41,820 bases of DNA from a bacterium (lineage in GTDB: Bacteria; Acidobacteriota; Aminicenantia; Aminicenantales; Aminicenantaceae): positions 1 to 41,820 of the forward strand of contig JAGXKI010000017.1 of the NCBI GenBank assembly GCA_018335295.1. Reading direction: 5' to 3'. The notes under the pieces were generated by a model, which was not told where the DNA came from, did not search any database, and saw only the letters and a list, made by a program, of their open reading frames with translations. The position numbers and the translations under genes are program-made. The first letter of the stretch is position 1; each line of letters starts with the position of its first letter. This document shows, in pieces, positions 1-8,523 of this stretch.

Positions 1-32
1 GGGGATCCGGTAAAAAAAATTTAAAAAAATCC

Positions 33-59
33 TTTACAAAAATCTATTATTATTATAGA
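33..59 (+). promoter_or_regulatory. possible promoter of the first sigma-factor gene
   Basis: TTTACA at 33-38 and TATAGA at 54-59, with a short 15-bp spacer. Transcription would start near 66, leaving a leader of about 75 nt that contains the palindrome at 85-110. The spacer is shorter than optimal, so this is tentative. Confidence 0.3.
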
Positions 60-84
60 TTATATAAAGATTGAAGCTTCATTG

Positions 85-110
85 AAACGAAATTGACTTT
101 AATTTCGTTT
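85..110. promoter_or_regulatory. 9-bp inverted repeat in the sigma-factor leader
   Basis: AAACGAAAT (85-93) and ATTTCGTTT (102-110) are a perfect inverted repeat around an 8-nt centre. It lies 17 nt upstream of the Shine-Dalgarno region of the downstream sigma gene. It could be an operator or a weak leader hairpin; the stem is AT-rich and I recognise no known regulator site. Confidence 0.4.
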
Positions 111-141
111 TATTAATGAACTATATAAAGGGGTGATAAAA

Positions 142-1467
142 ATGCCGTTTAAAAATAAACAACCCAAACAAAATAAAAAGACAATAAATCCCAATATGCC
201 TTCTTCAAATCCGGGAAACTCCTCAGATTCTGTCAAACTTTACCTCAGAGATATGGGGAATATTCTGCTTCTCACTAAAGAAGGAGAAAGAGCTCTGGCC
301 AGGCAAATCGAAAAAGGTGAAAAAATTTTTATCAATGCTTTGTCTCAGACTGAGCTGGTCTATAATGAAATTCTTAACCTGGAAAAACAGATTAAAGCAA
401 ACCCCTCCACTCTTCCTAAAGTCTTTGACTTCACTGAACAAGAACTAGAAGGCCCTAGCCTACAGGCGAAGAGAGATAAGTTGCTGAAAAATATTCAGGA
501 GGTTAAAAATTTACACTCACAACTTCATCAACTGCATCCCCATAAACGCATGGCTCGGGGGCGTTTGGTGGTTCAGATGAAACGTCTTATTCGGGAACTC
601 CCTATACATCCCAACAAAAGAGACGAGTACTTAAAAAAATTCCATGAAAAAGTAAAAAAGGGACAGGGACTGGAATCCATGGATTCTTCTTCCCTTCAAA
701 TGCTTCTCCAAAAAATGGAGGAAGCTAAAAAAACGAGAGACCGAGCTAAAAACGAACTGGTCGCCGCAAATTTGAGGTTGGTAATCTCCCTAGCCAAAAA
801 ATACCAGAATCGAGGCCTTCCCCTTCTTGATTTAATTCAGGAAGGAAATATCGGACTGATGAGAGCTGTAGAAAAATTTGACTACCGGAAGGGACATAAA
901 TTCTCTACTTATGCCACATGGTGGATTAAGCAAGCTATCAGTCGAGCCATTTCAGACCAATCGCGGACTATAAGGATTCCTGTCCATATGTCAGAAACTC
1001 TGAGCAAATTAAACGCCGCTTCTCAAAATATCGTTCGGGAAAAGGGTAGAGAGCCTACTGATGAAGAACTGGCAAAGAGAATGAAATTACCGGTGAATAA
1101 AGTTCGTGAAATCATGAAGCACACTCAGGAAACCATGTCCATTGATGCTCCTACCGGAGAAAATGGAGAAACTTACCTTGGTGAATTCATTGAGGATGAT
1201 GAGGTTCCTTCCCCTCCCGATACAGTCATTCATATCAACCTCCGGGAACAAATTGAAAAGGCCTTGAAATACCTTTCTGAGAGAGAAACTAAGGTGCTCA
1301 AAATGAGGTACGGACTGGGCGGAGGAAAAGAATATACCCTCGAAGAAGTGGGAGAGGAGTTTAATGTTACTAGAGAAAGAATTCGACAGATCGAACAGAA
1401 AGCACTGAAAAAACTGAAAAAACCGGATATTAACTACAAACTTCGTTCCTTTACTCAAACCGCTTAA
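142..1467 (+). CDS. RpoD-like sigma-70 factor lacking region 1.1
   Basis: Sigma-70 family RNA polymerase sigma factor, 441 residues. I chose the ATG at 142 over the GTG at 133 because the GTG lies inside a strong Shine-Dalgarno (AGGGGTGAT) spaced correctly for the ATG. Visible parts: region 1.2 (DSVKLYLRDMG, about residue 30), a charged non-conserved segment, region 2 (about 203-280, with the WWIKQAISRAISDQSRTIR core and recognition helix), region 3, and region 4 ending in the helix [18 protein letters not shown]. Region 1.1 is absent; a short Lys/Asn-rich tail stands in its place. Regions 2.4 and 4.2 are of primary-sigma type, so it should read ordinary -35/-10 promoters. A second, longer paralogue with region 1.1 lies at 27327-28970, so this copy is probably a group-2-like alternative factor; that role is inferred. 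Confidence 0.93.
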   Translation: MPFKNKQPKQNKKTINPNMPSSNPGNSSDSVKLYLRDMGNILLLTKEGERALARQIEKGEKIFINALSQTELVYNEILNLEKQIKANPSTLPKVFDFTEQELEGPSLQAKRDKLLKNIQEVKNLHSQLHQLHPHKRMARGRLVVQMKRLIRELPIHPNKRDEYLKKFHEKVKKGQGLESMDSSSLQMLLQKMEEAKKTRDRAKNELVAANLRLVISLAKKYQNRGLPLLDLIQEGNIGLMRAVEKFDYRKGHKFSTYATWWIKQAISRAISDQSRTIRIPVHMSETLSKLNAASQNIVREKGREPTDEELAKRMKLPVNKVREIMKHTQETMSIDAPTGENGETYLGEFIEDDEVPSPPDTVIHINLREQIEKALKYLSERETKVLKMRYGLGGGKEYTLEEVGEEFNVTRERIRQIEQKALKKLKKPDINYKLRSFTQTA

Positions 1468-1472
1468 AAAGG

Positions 1473-1501
1473 CTCCCCTTAAAGTTATCTCTAAAGGGGA
1501 G
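1473..1501 (-). terminator. Rho-independent terminator between convergent genes
   Basis: CTCCCCTT (1473-1480) pairs perfectly with AAGGGGAG (1494-1501) across a 13-nt loop. Read on the minus strand, the stem is followed after CC by five T residues, so it best fits termination of plsY. It may also stop the sigma gene from the other side. Confidence 0.65.
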
Positions 1502-1536
1502 GAGTGTGAAATGCTCCTAAAAGTTGATCATGTTTT

Positions 1537-2118
1537 TTACTGCGGCAGAAATTTGTGGTCTCTTCGTGTCCAAATGATGAAAGCATTGAGAAGACCTATC
1601 AATACAGCCAGATAGGCTGCCCCCCATACCAAAGCCGTGGGTTCCTCCAACAACCAAGCTAAGAACGGAGAAAATAAGAACATAAATACGGGTGTAGTGC
1701 CTAATCGGTGGATCAAAGCGGCAAACAAGGCTGCAGGAATCACACTGAGGACTAATTCCAAAGGAATGTAATAAATCAAAACTCCGATAACTGAAGCCGC
1801 TCCTTTTCCCCCATAAAACTTATGATAAACAGGAAAACAGTGTCCGATCACTCCGAATGAGGCAGCCACGATCACGTAAACAGGGCTCAATCCCAAGGCT
1901 TCTCCGATCAAAACAATGAGAAGGGTTTTCAGGAGATCCAAAAGGCCCACCACGGCTCCCACTCTTTTGTTCACGTTGAGGATCACGTTCAAAGCCCCAG
2001 CATTCTTGAGATCCAGGTTGCGGATATCTTCTCCGGTAACTTTCTTGGTAAGAAGATAACTGAAGGAAATAGAGCCCACAAAATAAGCCCCAACCGCAAG
2101 AATAATGGTTAAAAACAT
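1537..2118 (-). CDS. plsY: divergent PlsY-family glycerol-3-phosphate acyltransferase
   Basis: PlsY moves an acyl group from acyl-phosphate to glycerol 3-phosphate in the inner membrane, the first acylation of phospholipid synthesis. The 193-residue protein is strongly hydrophobic, of normal length, and has the family signature GSISFSYLL near the N-terminus and GHCFPVYHKFYGGKGAAS in the middle. It starts at an ATG behind AGAGGGAC. Odd point: the first motif is degenerate. Where canonical PlsY has a GSGN-x-GATN-x-x-R run, this reads DLKNAGALN and continues with hydrophobic residues, so a conserved Ser and Arg are replaced by Leu. The second motif with its GGKG is intact. Family membership is clear; catalytic activity is less certain. 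Confidence 0.8.
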   Translation of the reverse strand: MFLTIILAVGAYFVGSISFSYLLTKKVTGEDIRNLDLKNAGALNVILNVNKRVGAVVGLLDLLKTLLIVLIGEALGLSPVYVIVAASFGVIGHCFPVYHKFYGGKGAASVIGVLIYYIPLELVLSVIPAALFAALIHRLGTTPVFMFLFSPFLAWLLEEPTALVWGAAYLAVLIGLLNAFIIWTRRDHKFLPQ

Positions 2119-2295
2119 ATTGATTGTCCCTCTATAAAAAGAACCTTCAGAAGTTCCCGCTCATATTGAGGCCGATTCTCTATGTGAATGGATATATATC
2201 ACAATTATCAGAAACAATCAATTTTATTGCCGGAGAATTGAAAGAAAAAATGAAACATTTTCAGAAACGTCTGGACTTCTGAAAACTTTCCACGG

Positions 2296-3150
2296 ATGAT
2301 CATTGCCACCTTCCAACATCCTTGCCCTTTCTTTGACGACTCCTATGCTGTTAACTCCCAAAACTGCGGTCCTTATGGAGATGCCCTTATGACCGAACTC
2401 ATCCCCTACATCGAAGAACATTTTCGGGTAATACAAAAACCTTACGCCCGTGTTTTATCTGGCGGATCCACGGGAGGATGGGAATCTCTAGCCTTACAAA
2501 TTTTTCATCCTGACTTCTTCGGAGGAACCTGGAGTTTTTATCCTGATCCTGTGGATTTCCGCTATTACTGTTTAACCAACATATATGAAGACCAGAACGC
2601 CTTTTCTAAAGACTTTGGATGGCTTAAATTGGAGAGGCCAGTCATGAGGAATCCTCACGGTCAAGTGCTGGTAACCATGAGGCAGATGGAAGCTGTTTTG
2701 GGGTCTCATGGTCGCTCCGGTCAGCAATTGGATATTTGGCAGGCTGCTTACGGTCCGGTAGGAGAAGACGGTTATCCAAAACCTCTTTGGGATAAACAGA
2801 CCGGAGAAATCGATCCTAAGGTCGCTGAGTATTTCAAGAAGCACTTTGACCTCCGCACCTATCTGGAAAAGAATTGGTCCTGGTTGGGACCGAAGTTGGT
2901 GGGAAAAATTCATGTATACTGTGGAGATATGGATCATTTCTACTTAAATGAAGCTGTCTATGAACTTGAAAAATTTCTGGAAAACACCCAGAATCCTTAT
3001 TATGCAGGGAGTTTTCATTATGGACGTCCACGGAAAGGACACGGCTGGAACCCTTTTGGATACTCCACAGGAAAACTTCAGAGAGAAATGGCTGAAACTA
3101 TTCAGAAGAACGCTTCTGACGAAGAAAATACACGGATGTGGAACTATTGA
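2296..3150 (+). CDS. putative alpha/beta-hydrolase esterase, N-terminally truncated
   Basis: Resembles large putative esterases of the esterase-D/enterochelin-esterase type. The nucleophile elbow GGSTGGW has its serine at residue 58, and a C-terminal GHGW supplies a candidate catalytic histidine near residue 250. The C-terminus seems complete. The start is doubtful: the ATG at 2296 has no Shine-Dalgarno, and the reading frame continues upstream with plausible family sequence (NVWTSENFPR) to a TGA at 2251. Only about 175 nt separate it from the divergent plsY, too little for the missing N-terminal domain. It is therefore either a gene reduced to its catalytic half or a decaying pseudogene. The substrate cannot be predicted. 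Confidence 0.6.
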   Translation: MIIATFQHPCPFFDDSYAVNSQNCGPYGDALMTELIPYIEEHFRVIQKPYARVLSGGSTGGWESLALQIFHPDFFGGTWSFYPDPVDFRYYCLTNIYEDQNAFSKDFGWLKLERPVMRNPHGQVLVTMRQMEAVLGSHGRSGQQLDIWQAAYGPVGEDGYPKPLWDKQTGEIDPKVAEYFKKHFDLRTYLEKNWSWLGPKLVGKIHVYCGDMDHFYLNEAVYELEKFLENTQNPYYAGSFHYGRPRKGHGWNPFGYSTGKLQREMAETIQKNASDEENTRMWNY

Positions 3151-3203
3151 TGGGTGCTTCCGGCCCTGAATTATCCAAATTTAGGTAAAATGACGTTTTT
3201 TTC

Positions 3204-4277
3204 TTATATTTGGAAATTATAAGATAAACTCAATCCGTATTCATTCCCTCCTAATTCCAAATCCAGGGGGCCTTCTTGGAACCCCACTTCATGGTAGCGG
3301 CCGAATAGGTTGAGAGAGAGCGAGGGAAAAAGGCTGATATAGGCTCCTAGTTGGACATTGCCTCCCCAAGTTTCTTTGGAATAGAGAGGGTTTTCGTACA
3401 CTTCGGGAGAATCTTCACTGAAATTATAATAATCCACTCCCACTCCGATGTAAGGAGTAAACCTCCCCATTTCCCTCAAATAAACCACTGAGAGAGAAAT
3501 CGGGGTCATCTGGACTCGGCTTTTTTTGTAACTTCCCTCTCCATAGCCCTTGATATGATTAAATCCCATGAGAAAAGAGAGATGATTTTCTCGGATAACA
3601 GGAAATCTGAATCCAACTTCTCCTCCTATAAACCACATTCCTTTTCCATAAACTTCCTGAAAATGGGCTGAATGCATAAAATAAAATCCTTCCTGGAGGG
3701 AAAGGTGAACCGTAGTCCCTCTTTTTTCTCTGAACTTTGGCCCTGAAGAAGGGACTTGTTTTGACAAAACTTCTTCTTTTTTTTCTTCTTTCCTTAAATT
3801 TTTTTTCTCTTGGAGAGGGGGTTCCTCCTTTGGAAAGGCTTTTTTTATTTTTTCCTCTTTGCTTCCACTTTTCTTGGGGACTTCTTCCTTCCAGAAAGAT
3901 ACTACCAGTCTCTCCCCTTGTCGTTTAATTTCATACAAAGGTTGTTTTTCTGTAAAATCAAAAACCACTCTGGTGATATCTGGCTCATATTTTCCTACTC
4001 TTATCTCTTTAATACCCCAATGGTCTACAGGGATATTGGAATCGCAAAAAAATTCTTTCACCTGGAAAAAATCAATCACCAGCCTTGGAGGATTATCCAG
4101 GGTGAACTTTTCAAACGTCTTCATTCTATTCAAATGGATCAGGACTTTGAGAACTCTTTCTTTTTTTTCAACCCTTAGATTTTGCAGCTGGCCCTCACTC
4201 TGGACCCAAGCCTGCCCCAAACTCGCCCAAAGCAAAACAATCACTCCCATCCCCAGCAATGGTTGTATTTTTCTCAA
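3204..4277 (-). CDS. secreted AMIN-domain protein with C-terminal outer-membrane beta-barrel
   Basis: The 357-residue protein starts at TTG (4277) behind a strong AAGGAGGT. Order of parts: signal peptide (about 1-24); an AMIN-like domain (about 30-130; LQNLRVEKKERVLKVLIHLN and PPRLVIDFF are typical); a Lys/Glu-rich linker (about 130-185); and a C-terminal region of alternating aromatic and polar strands ending in LSLSYNFQI, as in small OmpA-type barrels. AMIN domains bind peptidoglycan or localise secretin and amidase complexes, so this protein may connect the cell wall to the outer membrane. That role is inferred. It is last in a minus-strand gene run, 52 nt after the YhaN-like ATPase gene. 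Confidence 0.75.
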   Translation of the reverse strand: MRKIQPLLGMGVIVLLWASLGQAWVQSEGQLQNLRVEKKERVLKVLIHLNRMKTFEKFTLDNPPRLVIDFFQVKEFFCDSNIPVDHWGIKEIRVGKYEPDITRVVFDFTEKQPLYEIKRQGERLVVSFWKEEVPKKSGSKEEKIKKAFPKEEPPLQEKKNLRKEEKKEEVLSKQVPSSGPKFREKRGTTVHLSLQEGFYFMHSAHFQEVYGKGMWFIGGEVGFRFPVIRENHLSFLMGFNHIKGYGEGSYKKSRVQMTPISLSVVYLREMGRFTPYIGVGVDYYNFSEDSPEVYENPLYSKETWGGNVQLGAYISLFPSLSLNLFGRYHEVGFQEGPLDLELGGNEYGLSLSYNFQI

Positions 4278-4329
4278 TCAAACCTCCTTAGTTTAAAATA
4301 TCATGAAAGAGGAAAACTCTGTTTTGAGC

Positions 4330-6663
4330 TCACCATAATCTTATTTCCACCTCCTGTATGGATTCATCCTGAATCTCTCGGGAGAGGGTTTCCCGAACTT
4401 CTTGTTTTGCTGTAAAGTAAAGAATCTGCCATCCCATCCCGCAAATTCTTTTTAAAGTTTCTAAAAGCCTTTTCAATCTTTCCGAATCGGCTTTCACAAA
4501 GGGGTCATCCATGATAAAAAAACCCTTTTGGTCTTTCAACAGTTTTTCCCCAAGGGACAACCGGATGGAAAAATACAGTTGGTCATAAGTGCCGGCCGAG
4601 AGTCTCGGGGCATCCAAGACCTTGCCATCTTTTCTTTTTACCTCAATCTTTCCTGTTTCTGGATTCAAGCAAACTTCTTCATAAAGACCATCGGTTATGT
4701 TTTTAAAATATTCACTCACCCGGCTGTCCCTTCCAAAGAGTTGGGATACTTTTTCTCTCTCTTCCTTTTCAACTTCTTCAAAAATTCCCATGACTTTAAG
4801 CACATAAAGAGTGTAAGACTGGGTTGTTTGAATGAATGATTGAAGCCTTTTCTTCACTTCATCTAAATCAAGGGAAGTCTCGCAGGGAATAGAGTCTTCG
4901 GTCCTAAGGACCTTTTGGACTTCTCTTTCTATGCTATCAAGCTCTCTATGGAAACGATCCATCCTTTTTTCCATCTCATCGATCCTCTGAGAGAGAGAGT
5001 TTTTTTCTTCCTTAAGAGCCTCTCTTTTTTTATCATTATCTTCTACATCTTTCACTTCATCTTTATAATGGGAAAGCTCCATCAGTTTGTTCTCCCAGTA
5101 ATGAATGTTCTCTTCCTCATTGGCTCCCCTGTGGGAGAAAAAATTCTGGAGTAAAATTTTCTGGCTTTCTATTTCCCTTTCTAGCTTCTGTTTCCTCTGG
5201 AAATTATTTTTGTACTCCTCTAAAGTTTCTGCTCCGGAGCTTTTCTGTATTTCATCAATTTCCCACTGAGCTTTCTTGGTTTCTTCCTCTTTTTCAGGAA
5301 TCTTCTTTTTTTTCAAATCTTCCAAAGAATCTTCTACGGAATCTTTCCGAGCCGTTAACTGGTTGATTTCTTGAGACTTTTCTCGACAGTCATCCTCTAA
5401 CTGCTGAATATTCATCCTCATTTTTCCCACACTTTCAGCATCCAGCCTGTACCGGGAAAGCACGGCTCCAATCATCGCCCGTTTCTCTCTTTGTTTTCCT
5501 TTTTTCCTCACCTGATTTAATTCCAACCCGAAACACACCACAGTGAGCCAAAAAAACAATCCGGAAAAGCCCCAGAACCAAGGAGAAGGATGGAAGACCA
5601 CTCCCAATCCAGAAATCCCAGTCAATATTCCCGCAATCATCCCCACAGAAGAGAAAAATCGGGATATTCCCTCTCTTTTTGACAATCCCTGTTCTAACTT
5701 CTCATAATCGTTCATCCTTTCTTTTATTTCATGATGAAGCACATAATTTCTCTTTTTATTTAGAAAATCAAGTTCCCTTTTTTTGTTTTCGATTTTTCTC
5801 TTCAGGTCTTCCCTTTCTTTTTCCTTTTGTTCCGCATAAGCCTTCAATTCTTTCTTTTTTTCTTCGGCATCCCGGATGCTCCTCAGTCGGTCTCTCCATT
5901 TTTGTTGGTCTTTTTCGTTGTAAACTCCTAAATCCTTGGATTTCTGCACAGCCTCCTTTAGTTTATCCAGAGCCTTCTTTCCCTTCTCGTATCTATCCCG
6001 CTTCGCAGCTTTTTCCAGATCTTCCAATTCCTTTTCCACTTCGCTGAACCTTTCTTTTGCCTGGACGTAGCGTTCCACTAGTTGATCAAAGTCTTTCCTT
6101 TTCATTTCCTGCTGAAGTTGATCTATTTTTTGTATCAAACCAGAGGCTTCATCCAAACGAGAGCTTATATAATTATAATCTTGGCTGTTGGATAAACTGG
6201 ATTGACTGTCAGGTCGGGTGAGCCTCCCTAAATCTTTAAGTTCTTTTTTTATACTGGAAATTCTTTCTGTCCTCAATCCCGTGAGTCGATCCGTCACATC
6301 GGTATAGAATTCCTTTTCTGACTCTATCCTTAAATCACTATCTCTGATTATAAATATATTGCGGCATACGGAAGGAGTTAACTCCGTCAAATCAGTCAGC
6401 CTCCCCCTTTCCGGGATCTTGAATTCATCTCCCTCTGGTCCTTCCAGGATGATGTATCCCTCGGGTTCCTCTTCCACCCGGTCGATTCGACTAAATTTAT
6501 ATTTTTTTGCTTTTTTTCCCAGAAGAAACTTTACCAAAGCATCAATGGTGAGGGTTTTTCCATCTTCATTTCTCCCCCAAAACAGATTGAATGAATGGAG
6601 GAATTTCCGTCCTGTATTGGAGAGAGGGCCATAACGGATGATCGAAAATTCTTTTAACTTCAT
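4330..6663 (-). CDS. YhaN/Rad50-like coiled-coil ATPase with central membrane segments
   Basis: SMC/Rad50-type ATPase of 777 residues. The N-terminal P-loop is GRNEDGKT (30-37). The C-terminal ABC-type signature LSAGTYDQLYFSIRL is followed by a Walker B segment (FFIMDDPF). Between them run long Glu/Lys-rich coiled coils, interrupted near residues 338-385 by two hydrophobic stretches that read as a membrane hairpin. No CxxC zinc hook is visible at the apex, unlike true Rad50. This matches the YhaN subfamily. Its ATG overlaps the stop of the upstream nuclease gene by 4 bp (ATGA), so the two are translationally coupled and probably form one DNA-processing complex. Confidence 0.85.
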   Translation of the reverse strand: MKLKEFSIIRYGPLSNTGRKFLHSFNLFWGRNEDGKTLTIDALVKFLLGKKAKKYKFSRIDRVEEEPEGYIILEGPEGDEFKIPERGRLTDLTELTPSVCRNIFIIRDSDLRIESEKEFYTDVTDRLTGLRTERISSIKKELKDLGRLTRPDSQSSLSNSQDYNYISSRLDEASGLIQKIDQLQQEMKRKDFDQLVERYVQAKERFSEVEKELEDLEKAAKRDRYEKGKKALDKLKEAVQKSKDLGVYNEKDQQKWRDRLRSIRDAEEKKKELKAYAEQKEKEREDLKRKIENKKRELDFLNKKRNYVLHHEIKERMNDYEKLEQGLSKREGISRFFSSVGMIAGILTGISGLGVVFHPSPWFWGFSGLFFWLTVVCFGLELNQVRKKGKQREKRAMIGAVLSRYRLDAESVGKMRMNIQQLEDDCREKSQEINQLTARKDSVEDSLEDLKKKKIPEKEEETKKAQWEIDEIQKSSGAETLEEYKNNFQRKQKLEREIESQKILLQNFFSHRGANEEENIHYWENKLMELSHYKDEVKDVEDNDKKREALKEEKNSLSQRIDEMEKRMDRFHRELDSIEREVQKVLRTEDSIPCETSLDLDEVKKRLQSFIQTTQSYTLYVLKVMGIFEEVEKEEREKVSQLFGRDSRVSEYFKNITDGLYEEVCLNPETGKIEVKRKDGKVLDAPRLSAGTYDQLYFSIRLSLGEKLLKDQKGFFIMDDPFVKADSERLKRLLETLKRICGMGWQILYFTAKQEVRETLSREIQDESIQEVEIRLW

Positions 6664-7769
6664 TCCTTTGCTTTCATCATTGCCTGGATGGCAATATCCC
6701 TCATTTGTTTTTTTTCTTTCTCTTCCAGCCCCTCTTTTTCCAGACGCTTCTCAAAATGTCGAAACAGGTCCTCTTCCAGAATCATCCTGATATCCCTGAA
6801 CTTAAATTGGGGAATGCCCACACATTTCTCCTGGACCCTCTTTTCAATTTCTTCTCTCAGCTGAGTTTCTGTCAAACCGATAGCTTCACCATTTATAAAA
6901 CCTGAGATTTCAAGGATGACCTTGGCTTTAGAGTGAAGAGAACGGAGCCGTTCTTCTACAGTCTTTAAAGGGCTTTTTTCCCTGAATGGGTCAAACTCAA
7001 TCTCCACCTTTTCAAAATGAGGCGTATCCAGTAAAAATTCTGTTGGGGGCTTCCCTAATTCAAATAAATTTACTTTTCTCTGGCCCAATTCCCTTTGAGT
7101 AATGGAGACAGGAGAACCAGAATAAACAAAATATCCCCTGTTGCTCAACCTCCTTATATCAAAGTTGGAATGGAAATGACCTCCAAGGACATAATCCAGA
7201 GGAAGACCATCAAAATAGGAGAGCTTGACCGGCATGTATCTTTCTTCTTCTTCATCTCCAAAATCTTTATGGGTAAAAAAGACATCAAGCAATTCACCAT
7301 GAAAGAGCAGGATATTAGCACATTCCGGACTCAACTTACGTCCCCATGCACGGAGTTTCCGGAGAAGTTCTTCTCCTTGGAGAGGCTCAAAAGGCATACC
7401 CCATATTTTTATTCCTTCCCATTCCACAGGAGATTGAAGGCCGGTCATCACTTCTACGTTTTTTCCAAAGTCCAAACCCTTCTGGAAAGATTTGCGGTCA
7501 TGATTTCCCGCAATGATAACGATTTTAAAAGGATTATGGGATAAAACTTGTCTTATGCGAGGACGAAGTTTTTCAGCGTCCACACCCTTATCAAAGAGGT
7601 CTCCGCTGACGGCGAAAATATCCACTTTTTTTTCTTTGGCGGTCTGAATGAGACTCTCAAGAGTTTTCCACCTTTCATCTTCATGTTCTCTCAGATGAAG
7701 GTCAGCGGTATGGAGGATTCTCATTTTGTTTTTTTGGGGATTTTTCTCCATGATATTCATCATACTCAA
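6660..7769 (-). CDS. YhaO/SbcD-like metallophosphoesterase (DNA exonuclease)
   Basis: Calcineurin-like metallophosphoesterase of the SbcD/Mre11/YhaO group, expected to be the Mn-dependent nuclease partner of the ATPase encoded next. All metal-binding motifs are visible in order: TADLHL (Asp23, His25), SGDLFD, AGNHD (near 87-91), FHGE, and GGHFHS. The C-terminal third is charged and helical, as needed to bind the ATPase coiled coil. The listed start is TTG; in-frame ATGs at 7763, 7751 and 7724 are alternatives and none has a clear Shine-Dalgarno. The conserved fold begins just after MRILHTADLHL, so the true start may be the ATG at 7724. Confidence 0.87.
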   Translation of the reverse strand: MSMMNIMEKNPQKNKMRILHTADLHLREHEDERWKTLESLIQTAKEKKVDIFAVSGDLFDKGVDAEKLRPRIRQVLSHNPFKIVIIAGNHDRKSFQKGLDFGKNVEVMTGLQSPVEWEGIKIWGMPFEPLQGEELLRKLRAWGRKLSPECANILLFHGELLDVFFTHKDFGDEEEERYMPVKLSYFDGLPLDYVLGGHFHSNFDIRRLSNRGYFVYSGSPVSITQRELGQRKVNLFELGKPPTEFLLDTPHFEKVEIEFDPFREKSPLKTVEERLRSLHSKAKVILEISGFINGEAIGLTETQLREEIEKRVQEKCVGIPQFKFRDIRMILEEDLFRHFEKRLEKEGLEEKEKKQMRDIAIQAMMKAKE

Positions 7770-7825
7770 AGATTATCATCGCTATTAACCTATCATAAAT
7801 GCCAGATTTTAAAAATCTTTTCCTT

Positions 7826-8464
7826 TCATTTTTTGCTCTTTATCCTTTTCCATATTTCAAGCATCTCAGCTAAAACCATGGCAGTGGCTCCCCAGATCTT
7901 GTTTCCTTTATACAAATAAAAGGGAACTTTCAATTCATTCCCATCCACATTCCAAACTTCTCTGTAAACATTTTTTTCATCCAGGAGATGATTCACAGGA
8001 ATTTCAATCACTTCACTCACTTCGTCAGGAGAAGGACGAAAAGGGGGGCTTTTTTCCGTAACAGAAACCACAGGATGGATGCAGTGATTGCTGGGAGGGA
8101 TATAAAGAGGAGTAAGCCTTCCCACAATCCTTAAATATTCTGGAGGAATACCTAATTCCTCTTTGGTTTCTCTGAGAGCAGCCTGTTCAAAACTCTCCCC
8201 TTTTTCCCTGCGGCCTCCCGGAAAAGATATTTGAGATTGATGGTGGTACATTCCTCTTGTTCTCCGGGTAAGAACCAAATAAAAACCTTTTTTTTTAGGG
8301 TAAAGTACTAACAGAACTCCTGCCTGAACACTTGAACTCTGGACTTTTTGGTATAAAGTATGTCCAGGGCGTGGGTGAGTGCTCATTTTTAACTGAGCTT
8401 TTATCCCTGGTTTGGAGCCCTTTAGTTCATTTTGGAGGGAGTGAAATATTTTGGAGACGCTCAT
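7826..8464 (-). CDS. nudL: Nudix hydrolase, coenzyme A pyrophosphatase type
   Basis: The 212-residue protein carries a complete Nudix box: Gly84, Glu90, Arg98-Glu99, Glu102-Glu103 and Gly105 in the G-x5-E-x7-RE-xx-EE-x-G pattern. Just before it lies the UPF0035/NuCoA-like signature LVLTRRTRGMYHHQSQISF, which marks the subfamily that cleaves CoA and related dinucleotides to phosphopantetheine and 3',5'-ADP. The C-terminal IWGATAMVLAEML is typical of the same group. It sits about 56 nt upstream of the YhaO-like gene and could be co-transcribed with it, without an obvious functional link. Confidence 0.85.
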   Translation of the reverse strand: MSVSKIFHSLQNELKGSKPGIKAQLKMSTHPRPGHTLYQKVQSSSVQAGVLLVLYPKKKGFYLVLTRRTRGMYHHQSQISFPGGRREKGESFEQAALRETKEELGIPPEYLRIVGRLTPLYIPPSNHCIHPVVSVTEKSPPFRPSPDEVSEVIEIPVNHLLDEKNVYREVWNVDGNELKVPFYLYKGNKIWGATAMVLAEMLEIWKRIKSKK

Positions 8465-8523
8465 ACCCTTTTACTCTGTATCTTTAGAATAAAGAAATTC
8501 TTTTTATTTGGGTCTTCTTTGTT

